From a virus: a DNA stretch of 64,000 nt. The stretch spans positions 62,001-126,000 of IMG/VR virus record IMGVR_UViG_3300012988_000001; one strand, written 5' to 3'. The position numbers were made by a program, and so were the translations under genes. Shown here piece by piece: positions 31,753 to 41,504 of this stretch. The notes beneath the pieces were generated by a model. That model made no database searches. It had not been told where the DNA came from and was given only the letters and a program-made list of their open reading frames with translations. How positions within the stretch are numbered: position 1 is the first letter of the stretch; each line of letters opens with the position of its first letter.

Positions 31753-34458
31753 ATGACTAAAAAGATATATGGCGGGATGGATGTTAAAAACAATCTAACC
31801 GCACAGGGTAACCGTACAGTACAAAGTATTGACGGAACAGCACTATTCGATAGTAATGGTAATATGTTACTTGATGGTTACACTCAACAAGAAATTAATG
31901 AAATCGTGGGGGTTCTCCCACTATCACACTATGGTACACATAACTATCTCCCTGCTGGTGTAAGTGGTGATTTCGTTGGTGCATCAGAAAACCCAAATTA
32001 CAGAAGAGTAAAAAACTTCATTGAAGATGATGGTACTTTTGTAGCATTACGTTCTGGGTCTAATGGTTCTACTATTGGACTATATTATTCGTACTTAACT
32101 GATATATTGAATAAAACCAATATTAGTACAACATCTGTCAATACAAATAAACAATATGCACCCGGATTTATCCCATCAGGAAGAAAAGTAGTTTCATGTG
32201 TTAGTACTGATGACAAAGTTTTATGCGGTCGAGTTACACTAGCAAACTCAGAAACTGTAGATAATTCTTTATTTTACACTTCCATGATGAATGGTACATT
32301 GGATGATTCACAACATACTGGTTTTATGATCAATGCAAGCACTGTACTTCCTGATGGTGGAGAACTAATTTATTGTATGCGTTTAAATGATGGCTCAATA
32401 TTGTATTTTGGATTGATTTCAGATGCAACACATTTTGATCTATCATTAGTTCAAGTAGTTTTCAATCAAAGTGCTGGTACATTTACGTCATCAAGAATAA
32501 CTGGTTTTAACGGATCGGTTTTCTATCCAATGACAAATACGAATAATATTAAAATTGCAGGTACTCGTTTAAGCTCGACCACTGCCGCACAACCATACCT
32601 TCTAACGGACCCGGCATTAGTTTCTGCTGAACCATTTATGGTTACGTATGATGTATTTGCAGTACAAGATACATCTGGTTCAATTCGTGTTCGTATAAAC
32701 GGAGACTGTTATGTTGCAACAACAACAGATAACATACGTCCACAACATGGATTTAGTTTTGTATTCAATCCAACTTCTAAAGTTGTTGCTTTGGATTCTG
32801 GATATGCACCAAGTGGGGCAGCACCAATGGTGTGTACTGTAACTTCAGGTGTACCTACGGTTACTGGAAATGTAATAACAACGGATGCATTTTATATTCA
32901 CCAAAGTACTGGTAATATCGGATGTGCATATTATTATACCAACTTGAATACCGCAATTTGCGTATATACTCGTAATTTACAATTACCACCAATTATTCAA
33001 ATTTGTAGATATAATACAAATATAACACCGTATCAAATGCAAAACTTTAAGCAATACACTGCCAATATTGAATCTGTCCAGACTGGCCTTTTAATTCAAT
33101 CTTTTGGGTCTATTATTGGTTCATATATTACCGGTACTGAATTGTTAACAAATACTAGTACTAAACAACTTTCAACTCAGGCCGATGGTAATATTGCAAA
33201 TAGTTATGCAATACATGGTTCTGCACCAACATTCTCATTCAAATCGGTAGATTTAGGAACAGTAAATGGATATCAACCAACAGTTCAACGTGCAGAGATA
33301 CCAAATAATAATTCATACAAAATGTTTATGACAACTGTTGATGGTTCAACTGTAACAGCAAATGGTGGCATTTTCGTTCAAGGTGTGCGTGAAAGTACTG
33401 CATTAACTTACAATGCTCAAGGTGGTGGAACTGGAACTATTACAGTTGATTCAACAGCATTGTTGAATTTCAAAAATTCCGAAGTTGCAAAGATGACATT
33501 TACAACTATATCACCAACAGCAAGTAAAGATTGTACATTATACGTACCTAGACAAAGTGACATGCCAGCGTTTGCTATCATAAGTACAGTAAACACCTCA
33601 TTACAATACGTTTATCGTTTAGTTGAAGTTAGTGTTAACACTAGAACTGGCAACATTACTACTATTACGTTTAATAGATTAGTACAGGAAGATGTTCGAA
33701 ATGCTAATCACTATGCTAATGTTCAGGCTAGTATTAGAAATTCTAGTACAGGTGTTACAATTTATAATGGTGGAACATTCTATTTTGTTGCTGGTGCAGA
33801 TCCAATGGTACGCCAAACAATCGGTAATGATTTAGGATTTTATTTCCGAGGTATTGTTAACAAAACCACTTCACAGTTTACACGTCTAGATGTTGATTAT
33901 ACATATACATCATATTCATCATCGTTGCAGCCGTTTGCATTACCGGGACAAGGTTTCGGAATATTACAGCAACAGGATTTAGCATGTAAGATGGTTTTCC
34001 GTTCGTATGGTACTACGATTGCTGATTATGATGCATGGACGGCGGTTGGTTCTCCAATCAACTTAGTATCTCAAGATGTTGCTGAAGGATTCATTGTTTA
34101 TTTCACAGAACCAACTCCAGTTATGTTAAGTGGTAAATCATTTACATTACCAGTTACTAGTATAGATTTAACAACTGTCACTGCATCCCCAGCTAATAAA
34201 ACATTTTATGTTTATGTACAAATGGTACAAGGTATTGCACGTTATACTATTAGTGAATCTGTAATTGCTGAAACTGGGACAACTGCATATAATCTATTCT
34301 GGATTGGAACAATACAAACCAATGCAACACAGATTACAAATATTAATGTACTAAAACGTTCAAGACTTGATATATTTGGTGAATCGTTAACTGCTGCGGG
34401 ATCATCATTCCCAGTAAGTTATGGAACACCAGCAGGTACTGGAACAATTAGTTGGTAA
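31753..34458 (+). CDS. putative virion fibre/adhesin, long paralogue 1 (901 aa)
   Basis: Probable virion appendage. The N-terminus K-K-I-Y-G-x-x-D-V-K-x-N-L-x-x-Q-G is shared with the next two genes, as is the C-terminal ~130-residue module (F-Y-V-Y-V-Q-M then I-G-T-I-Q-T-N-A ending in P-A-G-T-G-T-I-S-W). The middle ~650 residues are Ser/Thr/Asn-rich, beta-prone and poor in charged residues and cysteine, as in phage fibres. L-P-L-S-H-Y-G-T-H-N-Y-L-P and the S-G-S-N-G-S-T segment near 110 recur in paralogue 3. Host-receptor binding is inferred from composition and modularity only. Confidence 0.72.
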   Translation: MTKKIYGGMDVKNNLTAQGNRTVQSIDGTALFDSNGNMLLDGYTQQEINEIVGVLPLSHYGTHNYLPAGVSGDFVGASENPNYRRVKNFIEDDGTFVALRSGSNGSTIGLYYSYLTDILNKTNISTTSVNTNKQYAPGFIPSGRKVVSCVSTDDKVLCGRVTLANSETVDNSLFYTSMMNGTLDDSQHTGFMINASTVLPDGGELIYCMRLNDGSILYFGLISDATHFDLSLVQVVFNQSAGTFTSSRITGFNGSVFYPMTNTNNIKIAGTRLSSTTAAQPYLLTDPALVSAEPFMVTYDVFAVQDTSGSIRVRINGDCYVATTTDNIRPQHGFSFVFNPTSKVVALDSGYAPSGAAPMVCTVTSGVPTVTGNVITTDAFYIHQSTGNIGCAYYYTNLNTAICVYTRNLQLPPIIQICRYNTNITPYQMQNFKQYTANIESVQTGLLIQSFGSIIGSYITGTELLTNTSTKQLSTQADGNIANSYAIHGSAPTFSFKSVDLGTVNGYQPTVQRAEIPNNNSYKMFMTTVDGSTVTANGGIFVQGVRESTALTYNAQGGGTGTITVDSTALLNFKNSEVAKMTFTTISPTASKDCTLYVPRQSDMPAFAIISTVNTSLQYVYRLVEVSVNTRTGNITTITFNRLVQEDVRNANHYANVQASIRNSSTGVTIYNGGTFYFVAGADPMVRQTIGNDLGFYFRGIVNKTTSQFTRLDVDYTYTSYSSSLQPFALPGQGFGILQQQDLACKMVFRSYGTTIADYDAWTAVGSPINLVSQDVAEGFIVYFTEPTPVMLSGKSFTLPVTSIDLTTVTASPANKTFYVYVQMVQGIARYTISESVIAETGTTAYNLFWIGTIQTNATQITNINVLKRSRLDIFGESLTAAGSSFPVSYGTPAGTGTISW

Positions 34459-34467
34459 GGATAAAAC

Positions 34468-35040
34468 ATGTCATATAAAATTTATGCTGATGTAAATGCA
34501 GCAAGAAATATTGTTGTTCAAGGAAAGAACACAGGTGTTTCAATTACTCAATCAGATGGTACAGTATATAATACGAACAGTGCAGGGGCCATAACGGTCC
34601 CTCTAGCTGATGAGGATTTTACTAATGCGATCATAAAAGATTTTCCACTTTCACAGTACGGAAACCCTTATAGTCCTGCGTTAAATATAACAGTGTCTGG
34701 ATTGAACTTAGTGTTTAACTCAAGTATTCCTCTTTTCATGGGTGGATTATATCTTATGGTTCCAACACAAACATTAACATTGGGTGCTAATAGTACATAT
34801 AATATATACGTACAAACTATTCAAGGTGTCCCATCATATAAATTTAGCCTAAGTGAAGAACCTGAAACTAGTGTTAATATGTTTATTGGGAAAGCAGTTA
34901 CAAACGCATCAACAATAACATCTAATACAATTACTATTGTTTCTCGTTTTAGTATGTATCGTGCTAGTACTACACAAAGGGGTGGTTCATTCCCTGTAAG
35001 TACTGGTCACCCTTCACAAACAGGTTCAATAGGCTGGTAA
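34468..35040 (+). CDS. putative fibre-family short protein, paralogue 2 (190 aa)
   Basis: Miniature of its two neighbours: it keeps the N-terminal Y-K-I-Y-A-D-V...I-V-V-Q-G-K block, the F-P-L-S-Q-Y-G motif and the complete C-terminal module (P-L-F-M-G-G, Y-N-I-Y-V-Q-T, F-I-G-K, ending S-Q-T-G-S-I-G-W), but lacks the ~650-residue middle. The GGATAAAACATG leader is shared with the next gene. It may be a cap, adaptor or competitor subunit, or a deletion product that has been kept. Confidence 0.72.
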   Translation: MSYKIYADVNAARNIVVQGKNTGVSITQSDGTVYNTNSAGAITVPLADEDFTNAIIKDFPLSQYGNPYSPALNITVSGLNLVFNSSIPLFMGGLYLMVPTQTLTLGANSTYNIYVQTIQGVPSYKFSLSEEPETSVNMFIGKAVTNASTITSNTITIVSRFSMYRASTTQRGGSFPVSTGHPSQTGSIGW

Positions 35041-35049
35041 GGATAAAAC

Positions 35050-37785
35050 ATGTCAAAGAAAATATTTGGTTCTGCTGAAATTAAAGGGAACCTTCAAATT
35101 AATGGAAAGTACGCTATGCGTACCTTCAACGGTATTGCACCAGATGCAAATACTGGCGATGTAAATTATCCCTTCTATCGAAAAGCAGAAGTTGATACAA
35201 TTTTGGGAATGCTACCTGTATCTCGTATCGGGACTATGGACTACTTACCTATAAACGTAAGTGGTTCATTTATTGGTGCATCAAACTATTCATATGTAAA
35301 ATATGTTCAACCTATCATCGTAGAAGATGATGGAACGGCTGTGTATCTTCGTTCTGGTACAAATGGTAGTACATATGGCTATTATTACACTTATGTGAGA
35401 AATATCAGATCTGTATCCAGTTTACAACAAAGTGACGTTGTTACAACCAACACTGAATATAGACCTGCATTTTTTACTGCTAATCAATTAATAAGCCAAT
35501 TCTATGCATCTAATGCATATGAAGTATTATTCTATCAAACAACTGGTGGTACATCGGGTGATACTTATGTACTTGCAATGACAAATAGTACATTGAACCA
35601 AGTATCACATCAATCTGCACAATTTGCATTGAGTACATTTACGAATTTCGATCCAATAAATGCATCAGTTGTTGGTTCGAATATATTCATATGGGGTAAA
35701 GATACAACTGTTACTGATAACGCATATGCGTTAGTACTATACACTGTCCCGGTTGCAAGTATTCGTGCAGGTAATATAAATTCAATGACTAGAGTTACTG
35801 GATATAATGGAAAAACAGTGCGTAATACTACATATACTAATAGTACAAATATTAGAATATGGGATATGTTCAGCAGCTATAGTTCATCCGATCCAGCACT
35901 TTATACAATAAACAATAATGTTAATTATGTTGAAAACTGGCAAAATTTAGAAAAGTACAATATATATTGCGTACCTAATAGTAATAATACATTAGTTCGC
36001 GTTGCAATGTGGTTTAGTACACGTGCTTTGACTAATACTAGTGTTACTAACATGTTAGGTAGTGGATTTAGTTTTACATATAATATCAGTACTAAAACTA
36101 TAACTTACGACCAAACCGTAGGGAATACGATTTCCATTTCTGCTGATGCTGGTGGTACTAATTTTACACGTGTAGATCCATATCAAATAGATACTGTTAA
36201 CATAACAGGTTATGGTTTATCGTTGGGTAACACAGGTAGTGTATGTCAAACTGAAGATGGATTTTTGGTTAGTAATAAATCAAGATGGTCATCATCTCCA
36301 TCATATGGTTTATCTATCGCAAGAGTTACCCCAACCAATACTTATGATTCATGGAATTTGGTTAATAGAACTGCTTCACGACAATCAGCCAATATCGATC
36401 CAGTGTTCGGTTCTGCAATTGGTGAAAACTTATTAGGTGTTAGATTCTTAACTAAAACCAAATTGGTTCTAGCATGTGCAGGTACTGAATCAGGATCTAC
36501 ATCATCATATAATTCATATAGTACAACTACACTAGGAAGTACTAGAACTTACACATATAATTCACTACAGCATGGAACATTAACTGGTTATGCACCACAA
36601 ACTAGGTCAATCTTAGGCGATGGAGCAAATACAGATCAATACACAGCTATGATTTCATTAATAGAAGCAAATGGAGATGTTAGTTCTTATGCGTCATCAT
36701 TCGTAGAAGGTTACGACAAACCAGTACAAGGAAAATACAATACCAGTACTGGTGTATTTGACGGAACGTATACGATGACTGATACTGTTATGCAAAATAT
36801 AAAAAATGCTATCATATCTAGTGCTGGTTTAACCGGATTAACTAAAAGTTTAATAACGATATTTTATGTTCCTGATTCTACATTTGGTAATTCCATTGCA
36901 GTTGTTAAATCACAAAGTAATTCAAACGTCGGTTCAATAGTAACTGCTGAAGTATCTTTGACGTTGAGTTCCAATGCAATTACTGGCGGTAGTGTTATTA
37001 GTACAAATATAAGTACTGGATATAATAATGTTACAGGTGTTGACTCTGGTAGAACTGCACGTAGATTTAATGGGTTAACAATTGCTAAATTTAGTGGTTT
37101 TAACTACATTGGAGTTAGTAGTATTCATTGCTTCAATGTTCCAGCTAATACAACATGGTATTGTTTTATTGGTAAAATAAAAAGTGGTACTATCCAAAGT
37201 GGTCGCACATTACAACAATCATATGTTCAAAGTGGGGCTTTCGAACCGGGTGTGCTTCCGGGAGTTGGTTTTGGAATTTATGATCATACATGGAGTGATG
37301 TTGCAACCAAATCCGTATTTGGATTGTATGGCACATCTGAAGCACAAATGGATGGTTTGATTGCAAATACAGGTTCTGTTATCGATAGAATTGTAGTGGC
37401 ATCACAAGAGGTTCCACAAGGATTTAACGTGTATATAACACAAGAAGTCCCAGTGTTTTTAGGTGGAATATTTGACAAAATAGCCCCAGTGTCGTATAAT
37501 CTAACATCAATACAGGCAAACCCAGCAAACACTACATTTTATCTGTATGTTCAGATGGACAGGGCTACAAGAACAGCATCTTATGTTATTTCTACTAGCC
37601 TCATCACGGAGTCCTTGACGACTTGTTATATTGGTAGTATAGTTACTGGAGCAACCAGCATTGATACGATCACAACAGAAAAGGTGACTCGTTTCCAAAC
37701 ATTCAGACCAAGTGTTACTAAACGTGGTTCTGCGATACCTGCTAGTACTGGTGTCCCTTCAGGAACTGGTACACGCTGGCATTAA
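35050..37785 (+). CDS. putative virion fibre/adhesin, long paralogue 3 (911 aa)
   Basis: Same architecture as the 901-residue protein: N-terminal K-K-I-F-G-S-A-E-I-K-G-N-L, L-P-V-S-R-I-G-T-M-D-Y-L-P, the R-S-G-T-N-G-S-T segment, a long Ser/Thr/Asn-rich middle that has diverged strongly, and the C-terminal module ending P-S-G-T-G-T-R-W-H. The conserved ends and divergent middle fit receptor-binding diversification. It is followed directly by a terminator/promoter module. Confidence 0.72.
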   Translation: MSKKIFGSAEIKGNLQINGKYAMRTFNGIAPDANTGDVNYPFYRKAEVDTILGMLPVSRIGTMDYLPINVSGSFIGASNYSYVKYVQPIIVEDDGTAVYLRSGTNGSTYGYYYTYVRNIRSVSSLQQSDVVTTNTEYRPAFFTANQLISQFYASNAYEVLFYQTTGGTSGDTYVLAMTNSTLNQVSHQSAQFALSTFTNFDPINASVVGSNIFIWGKDTTVTDNAYALVLYTVPVASIRAGNINSMTRVTGYNGKTVRNTTYTNSTNIRIWDMFSSYSSSDPALYTINNNVNYVENWQNLEKYNIYCVPNSNNTLVRVAMWFSTRALTNTSVTNMLGSGFSFTYNISTKTITYDQTVGNTISISADAGGTNFTRVDPYQIDTVNITGYGLSLGNTGSVCQTEDGFLVSNKSRWSSSPSYGLSIARVTPTNTYDSWNLVNRTASRQSANIDPVFGSAIGENLLGVRFLTKTKLVLACAGTESGSTSSYNSYSTTTLGSTRTYTYNSLQHGTLTGYAPQTRSILGDGANTDQYTAMISLIEANGDVSSYASSFVEGYDKPVQGKYNTSTGVFDGTYTMTDTVMQNIKNAIISSAGLTGLTKSLITIFYVPDSTFGNSIAVVKSQSNSNVGSIVTAEVSLTLSSNAITGGSVISTNISTGYNNVTGVDSGRTARRFNGLTIAKFSGFNYIGVSSIHCFNVPANTTWYCFIGKIKSGTIQSGRTLQQSYVQSGAFEPGVLPGVGFGIYDHTWSDVATKSVFGLYGTSEAQMDGLIANTGSVIDRIVVASQEVPQGFNVYITQEVPVFLGGIFDKIAPVSYNLTSIQANPANTTFYLYVQMDRATRTASYVISTSLITESLTTCYIGSIVTGATSIDTITTEKVTRFQTFRPSVTKRGSAIPASTGVPSGTGTRWH

Positions 37786-37793
37786 AATAATTT

Positions 37794-37822
37794 GAGGTTG
37801 TCTATTGACAGCCTCATTTTTT
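37794..37822 (+). terminator. terminator overlapping the next promoter
   Basis: GAGGTTGTC (37794-37802) and GACAGCCTC (37807-37815) form a 9-bp stem with one T-G pair around TATT, followed by seven T residues. Its 3' arm begins inside the TTGACA of the next promoter. Confidence 0.85.
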
Positions 37823-37833
37823 TCGTCTATAAT
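37805..37833 (+). promoter_or_regulatory. sigma70 promoter embedded in a terminator
   Basis: TTGACA at 37805-37810 (inside the terminator stem), a 17-base spacer containing the T run, and TATAAT at 37828-37833. It drives the paralogue cluster from 37854; AAGGAGG lies just before that ATG. Confidence 0.8.
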
Positions 37834-37853
37834 TTCGGAAAAAGGAGGACACT

Positions 37854-38417
37854 ATGGGTCTAAACAGATTTAAAGCATTGGCGAAGAAGCCACCAATTGA
37901 AACCATTCCTGAAGATGAAGAGTGTCAACTATACACATTAATGTGTGTAAAAAGTGCATCTATGCTACACAAATTCGTCAAGAAGTACGGAGATGATGGA
38001 CGTAGGGTTCTTTTAGAAGTTAAGTACAAACTAAGTAATTGTCCACTTACCTATGGTATGATTCGTGACATTGTTCAAGATTCAAGTAATTGGGTAGTTG
38101 AAAAACCAGCCGGATTTAGTAGCGTTCATTACCGTATAGAAGACAAGCGTAACCATACGGGATTTACTCTTTTCAATCATAGTAAGGGTATAGATCGCGG
38201 TTCGATATACGATAAAGAACGTAAGATATACTCTAAGTTCGAAACTGAACGCATTAAATTGTACTATCGCTCAGAACACGAATTGTTCTGCGATAATGAA
38301 AAGGTTATAGTAGCGAAGGTTCTCTGGACATACACTGAAATGTTAAAGAATCTAGAAGAACTAAAACGTCAACAGAAAATCATGAAAGATTCTGATAAAC
38401 TACGGGGATTATATTAA
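37854..38417 (+). CDS. hypothetical protein, first of a second tandem paralogue trio (187 aa)
   Basis: Unknown function. A block of helix (L-x-E-V-K-Y-K-L-S), a short L-T-Y-G-M-I-R-D-I helix and Y-R-I-E-D-K-R-N-H-T-G is shared with the third member at 39060 (L-A-K-Y-E-L-S, W-E-I-E-D-H-K-S-P-Y-G). The C-terminus is a lysine-rich helix. Strong AAGGAGG ribosome site. One-base overlap with the next gene. Confidence 0.74.
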   Translation: MGLNRFKALAKKPPIETIPEDEECQLYTLMCVKSASMLHKFVKKYGDDGRRVLLEVKYKLSNCPLTYGMIRDIVQDSSNWVVEKPAGFSSVHYRIEDKRNHTGFTLFNHSKGIDRGSIYDKERKIYSKFETERIKLYYRSEHELFCDNEKVIVAKVLWTYTEMLKNLEELKRQQKIMKDSDKLRGLY

Positions 38418-39073
38418 TGTCATCATTGTTTGTTATTCCAAATTTGATTTATTCTGGTAATCCATTCCTACTGAAACGTCTTCATGAAGTTGTTGGTGAA
38501 CAAAACAAAGATTTAGCTCGCAAGACTGTTATGAACGTTAAGTACTGGTACGCTTCTATGCCAGATGAATGCAAAAAGGTTCTACACACTCTAATCGACA
38601 ATAATACCTTTACCATTCGTCAAGGTACGTTCCTTCGTGTTTCCCCATCAGAAGCATACAAGCGTGGGTTACACGCACAGCGTTCTTACGATGTTACTGA
38701 TGTTCGTGGTGTTGGTGGGATTCGTCGGGCTGGTGGTATAATTGGTGTTAAATCAAACGAAGCTCGTAGCTACTCCGAAGCTATGGAACGTGCTGACTTA
38801 TTTTCTGTTTCCTGTGGTGATGGTGATGAGTTCTCATTGATTGACACGAAGAATGATTTCGTATTCCGTGTTACTACTAAAACGATTGCATTGATCGATA
38901 AGGTTGGTAATGACATTGTAGTACTAAATGATAACGACAAACACGCTCTAATCATTTATGGTGCTATCCGTGGAATCCAGAAAGTAAAAGAGAATATGGA
39001 TGCATGGGAGAAACTACGGTTCCAAGAATCCCTCAAAGATAAAATCTTAGAGGTGTACAATGATAAAGAATAG
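38417..39073 (+). CDS. hypothetical protein, second of the trio (218 aa)
   Basis: Unknown function. It shares the N-M-V-K-Y-type helix and the threonine/phenylalanine strand that follows with its neighbours, but has an extra Gly/Arg-rich insertion (GVGGIRRAGGIIGVK) near residue 98. It ends in a helical tail similar to the first member. Overlaps the next gene by 14 bases. Confidence 0.72.
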   Translation: MSSLFVIPNLIYSGNPFLLKRLHEVVGEQNKDLARKTVMNVKYWYASMPDECKKVLHTLIDNNTFTIRQGTFLRVSPSEAYKRGLHAQRSYDVTDVRGVGGIRRAGGIIGVKSNEARSYSEAMERADLFSVSCGDGDEFSLIDTKNDFVFRVTTKTIALIDKVGNDIVVLNDNDKHALIIYGAIRGIQKVKENMDAWEKLRFQESLKDKILEVYNDKE

Positions 39074-39566
39074 GAAGCGTCACGAGTACGATGATTATTT
39101 TTACGGTCTAGTACTTGCAAAGAGTAAAGCATTAGTTCGCTTTGTGAATGAACACACGGCTGGTAGTGATTATGCTCGCAAACAGATTCTTCTTGCGAAG
39201 TATGAACTCAGTAAGCTACATCCGGTTTTACGTGGTTTCTTCATTCGTGCTCTGCACACACCTAATTCGTTCAAATTGAGTGAGAATACTTATCTAACAA
39301 GTTCTCGTGATATTGGTGTTATGTGGGAGATTGAAGACCACAAATCTCCCTATGGGAGTCTTCAGTACAAAATCCAAGACAAGAAAATTATGATGGAATA
39401 TGGACGCTTTAGCTTGACAAGCGAACCACAAGACGTTATGATATACAAAAGTGTGTTCAAGGCATTGAAGGTAAAGAAACAGAATGCAGATGCAATCGAC
39501 TTCAACATCCAGAAACGCCAACAAATTGCAGAATACATGAAGAATTACGGAAATGAATATCCATGA
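39060..39566 (+). CDS. hypothetical protein, third of the trio (168 aa)
   Basis: Unknown function. It is basic at both ends and keeps the I-L-L-A-K-Y-E-L-S helix and W-E-I-E-D-H-K motif. GAGG in the preceding gene is the ribosome site. Overlaps the DUF4326 gene by 4 bases. Confidence 0.74.
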   Translation: MIKNRKRHEYDDYFYGLVLAKSKALVRFVNEHTAGSDYARKQILLAKYELSKLHPVLRGFFIRALHTPNSFKLSENTYLTSSRDIGVMWEIEDHKSPYGSLQYKIQDKKIMMEYGRFSLTSEPQDVMIYKSVFKALKVKKQNADAIDFNIQKRQQIAEYMKNYGNEYP

Positions 39567-39871
39567 AATACATAACCCCAGTACTCGTCAATCGTCACAA
39601 AGGCGAGTTTGATATCTATATCGGACGGGGTTCCAAATGGGGCAACCCATTCCCTGAAGATAAAGCAAAGGGGCATACAAGACAGATTGTAGTAGAGATG
39701 TATAGAGACTACCTATACACCGGATTAGAGAATGGGACATTTGAAATAGATGATTTCCTTGAACTATCCGGTTTACGCATAGGTTGTTCTTGTGCACCTT
39801 TAGTATGCCACGGTGACGTAATAATTGAAGTTTTCAATACAATAGTTGAGATGCTAAATGACGCAGAATGA
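39563..39871 (+). CDS. DUF4326 family protein, 102 aa
   Basis: Matches a widespread small family of unknown function: V-N-R-H near the start, D-I-Y-I-G-R-G-S-K-W-G-N-P-F at about 17-30, and L-R-I-G-C-S-C-A-P-L-V-C-H-G-D-V near 71-86. The conserved G-N-P-F and C-x-C...C-H-G-D suggest a nucleotide- or metal-binding pocket. No reaction is established. It overlaps genes on both sides. Confidence 0.75.
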   Translation: MKYITPVLVNRHKGEFDIYIGRGSKWGNPFPEDKAKGHTRQIVVEMYRDYLYTGLENGTFEIDDFLELSGLRIGCSCAPLVCHGDVIIEVFNTIVEMLNDAE

Positions 39872-40247
39872 TGTGTATAAACTAATTCGTAGTATGAAGA
39901 CCTGTAATAAGGTCTACGAAGAAGATACATTTTATTCCATCAATGACAAGCACATCTTACAATTTGAATACTGTGTGACAGATGATAGTTGTATTAACTT
40001 TGTCTGTCCTAAAGATGAAAATGGTGATTTCATACTAATTGAGATCACTGAAAGCGGAATTGACTTTACTAAGGTAGGTAAAGGAGGTTCGTCATATTCC
40101 GTTGTGGATTTAAGTACTGAAGATAATTTCTTCCAAACTAGTACAGTCATGGACTTAGGATTTACCTACGATGAACTATATGAGATTCGGATGAACTTTT
40201 TAAAGTACTACAACGGTCTACTTGGTGGAATGACTATTTTTATATAA
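39858..40247 (+). CDS. hypothetical protein of a dispersed paralogue family (129 aa)
   Basis: Unknown function. Near the C-terminus, N-F-F-Q-T-S-T-V-x-D-x-x-x-x-Y-D-E-L matches E-F-F-Q-E-S-T-V-E-D in the gene at 60117 and E-Y-F-Q-L-C-T-V-D-D in the gene at 59700, all followed by a helix with similar hydrophobic spacing. The N-terminal parts are of like length. It overlaps the DUF4326 gene by 14 bases. Confidence 0.74.
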   Translation: MTQNDVYKLIRSMKTCNKVYEEDTFYSINDKHILQFEYCVTDDSCINFVCPKDENGDFILIEITESGIDFTKVGKGGSSYSVVDLSTEDNFFQTSTVMDLGFTYDELYEIRMNFLKYYNGLLGGMTIFI

Positions 40248-40256
40248 GGAGTTACA

Positions 40257-41504
40257 ATGAGTGATGATCACTTAAAAGGCCAGATCGTAAAACACTACGC
40301 TGGTTCCCACGCTTACGGTACGAGTACTCCAGAAAGTGATGTTGACTTTCGAGGTATTTTCCTTGCCGAAAAGAAATTTGTCCTTACCCCGTTCTTTAAC
40401 GTTAGAGAAGTAAATGACCCAAATGAAGAAGATACCAAATTCTTCGAACTAAGTCATTTTATGGAACTATGCGTTGACGCTAACCCAAACATCCTAGAAA
40501 CTCTATGGGTAGATGAACAAGATATCGTCCAACGAAATGAAATGTATGACCATTTACGTTCATACCGGGACGACCTATTGAGTACTAAGATTGCTTATAC
40601 TTACACTGGTTATGCACACAACCAAGCTACTCGTATGAAAAACCATCATGGGTGGATGGCGAAAGAGCAGGTTGCGGAACGCAGACTACGTGAAATCTAT
40701 GAAAAATATCCGTGCAAACAAGTAATTGATTGGATGTATTCTTACTTCCCTCATTACGTTGTTGACCGCATTGATACTTCTGCTGGTCAGAATGTATATG
40801 TAAAAGGTCTAATTGACTTCGATAAGTTCCTTCGCGATAGCTCACTTCAGCTTATCAGTACTACCTCGTTATCACAGCACCACTTCGTGCGTTTAGTGCA
40901 TAACTACTTACCACAGAAAGTACTTGATCGTGATTTCAACCTATTGAATTACAACCACGGCTATGAACTAATTCACTACGGTGATAACATCTTTGCTATT
41001 ATCCAAAACGAAGATACTAAGACTATTGGTGGTCATGGTGAAATTGTTTGGGATAGTAAGAAAGAGCGTACACCTGAAGAATTAAAAGTAATTCCTTCTC
41101 TAATTGTCAAATTCAACAAGAAAGAGTTTGAAGAACTAAACGAAAATCGCAAGCATTACCACGAATGGAAGAAGAACCGTAACACTAAACGTTCGGAACT
41201 AGAATCCCTAAATGGTTATGATACAAAACACGCTATGCATGTAGTTCGTCTACTACGCACTGCCGAAGAAGCATTAGAAACTGGTGTAGTTAATGTACGC
41301 CGTCCTGATGCAAAAGAACTTCTTGAGATCCGTAATGGTGCATGGAGTTATGATGAGATGTTGGCGTACTTCGAAGCGAAGGACAAATACATCAAAGAAG
41401 TAGCGGTGAAAAATTCATCCCTCCGCAAACGTGCTGACATTAAAGTAGCCGCAAAAGTGATGGAAGAGTTATATGAAATGTATTGGTATAAAGGTAATAA
41501 GTAA
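40257..41504 (+). CDS. RlaP-type nucleotidyltransferase, 415 aa
   Basis: Polymerase-beta superfamily protein of the RlaP type: G-S-H-A-Y-G-T-S-T-P-E-S-D-V-D-F-R-G at about residues 16-33 holds the Gly-Ser loop and the metal-binding D-x-D. The family is often encoded beside RNA ligases, and an RNA ligase gene lies 12 kb downstream. Typical length. It may add nucleotides to damaged RNA ends. AAGGAG precedes the ATG. One-base overlap with the next gene. Confidence 0.8.
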   Translation: MSDDHLKGQIVKHYAGSHAYGTSTPESDVDFRGIFLAEKKFVLTPFFNVREVNDPNEEDTKFFELSHFMELCVDANPNILETLWVDEQDIVQRNEMYDHLRSYRDDLLSTKIAYTYTGYAHNQATRMKNHHGWMAKEQVAERRLREIYEKYPCKQVIDWMYSYFPHYVVDRIDTSAGQNVYVKGLIDFDKFLRDSSLQLISTTSLSQHHFVRLVHNYLPQKVLDRDFNLLNYNHGYELIHYGDNIFAIIQNEDTKTIGGHGEIVWDSKKERTPEELKVIPSLIVKFNKKEFEELNENRKHYHEWKKNRNTKRSELESLNGYDTKHAMHVVRLLRTAEEALETGVVNVRRPDAKELLEIRNGAWSYDEMLAYFEAKDKYIKEVAVKNSSLRKRADIKVAAKVMEELYEMYWYKGNK

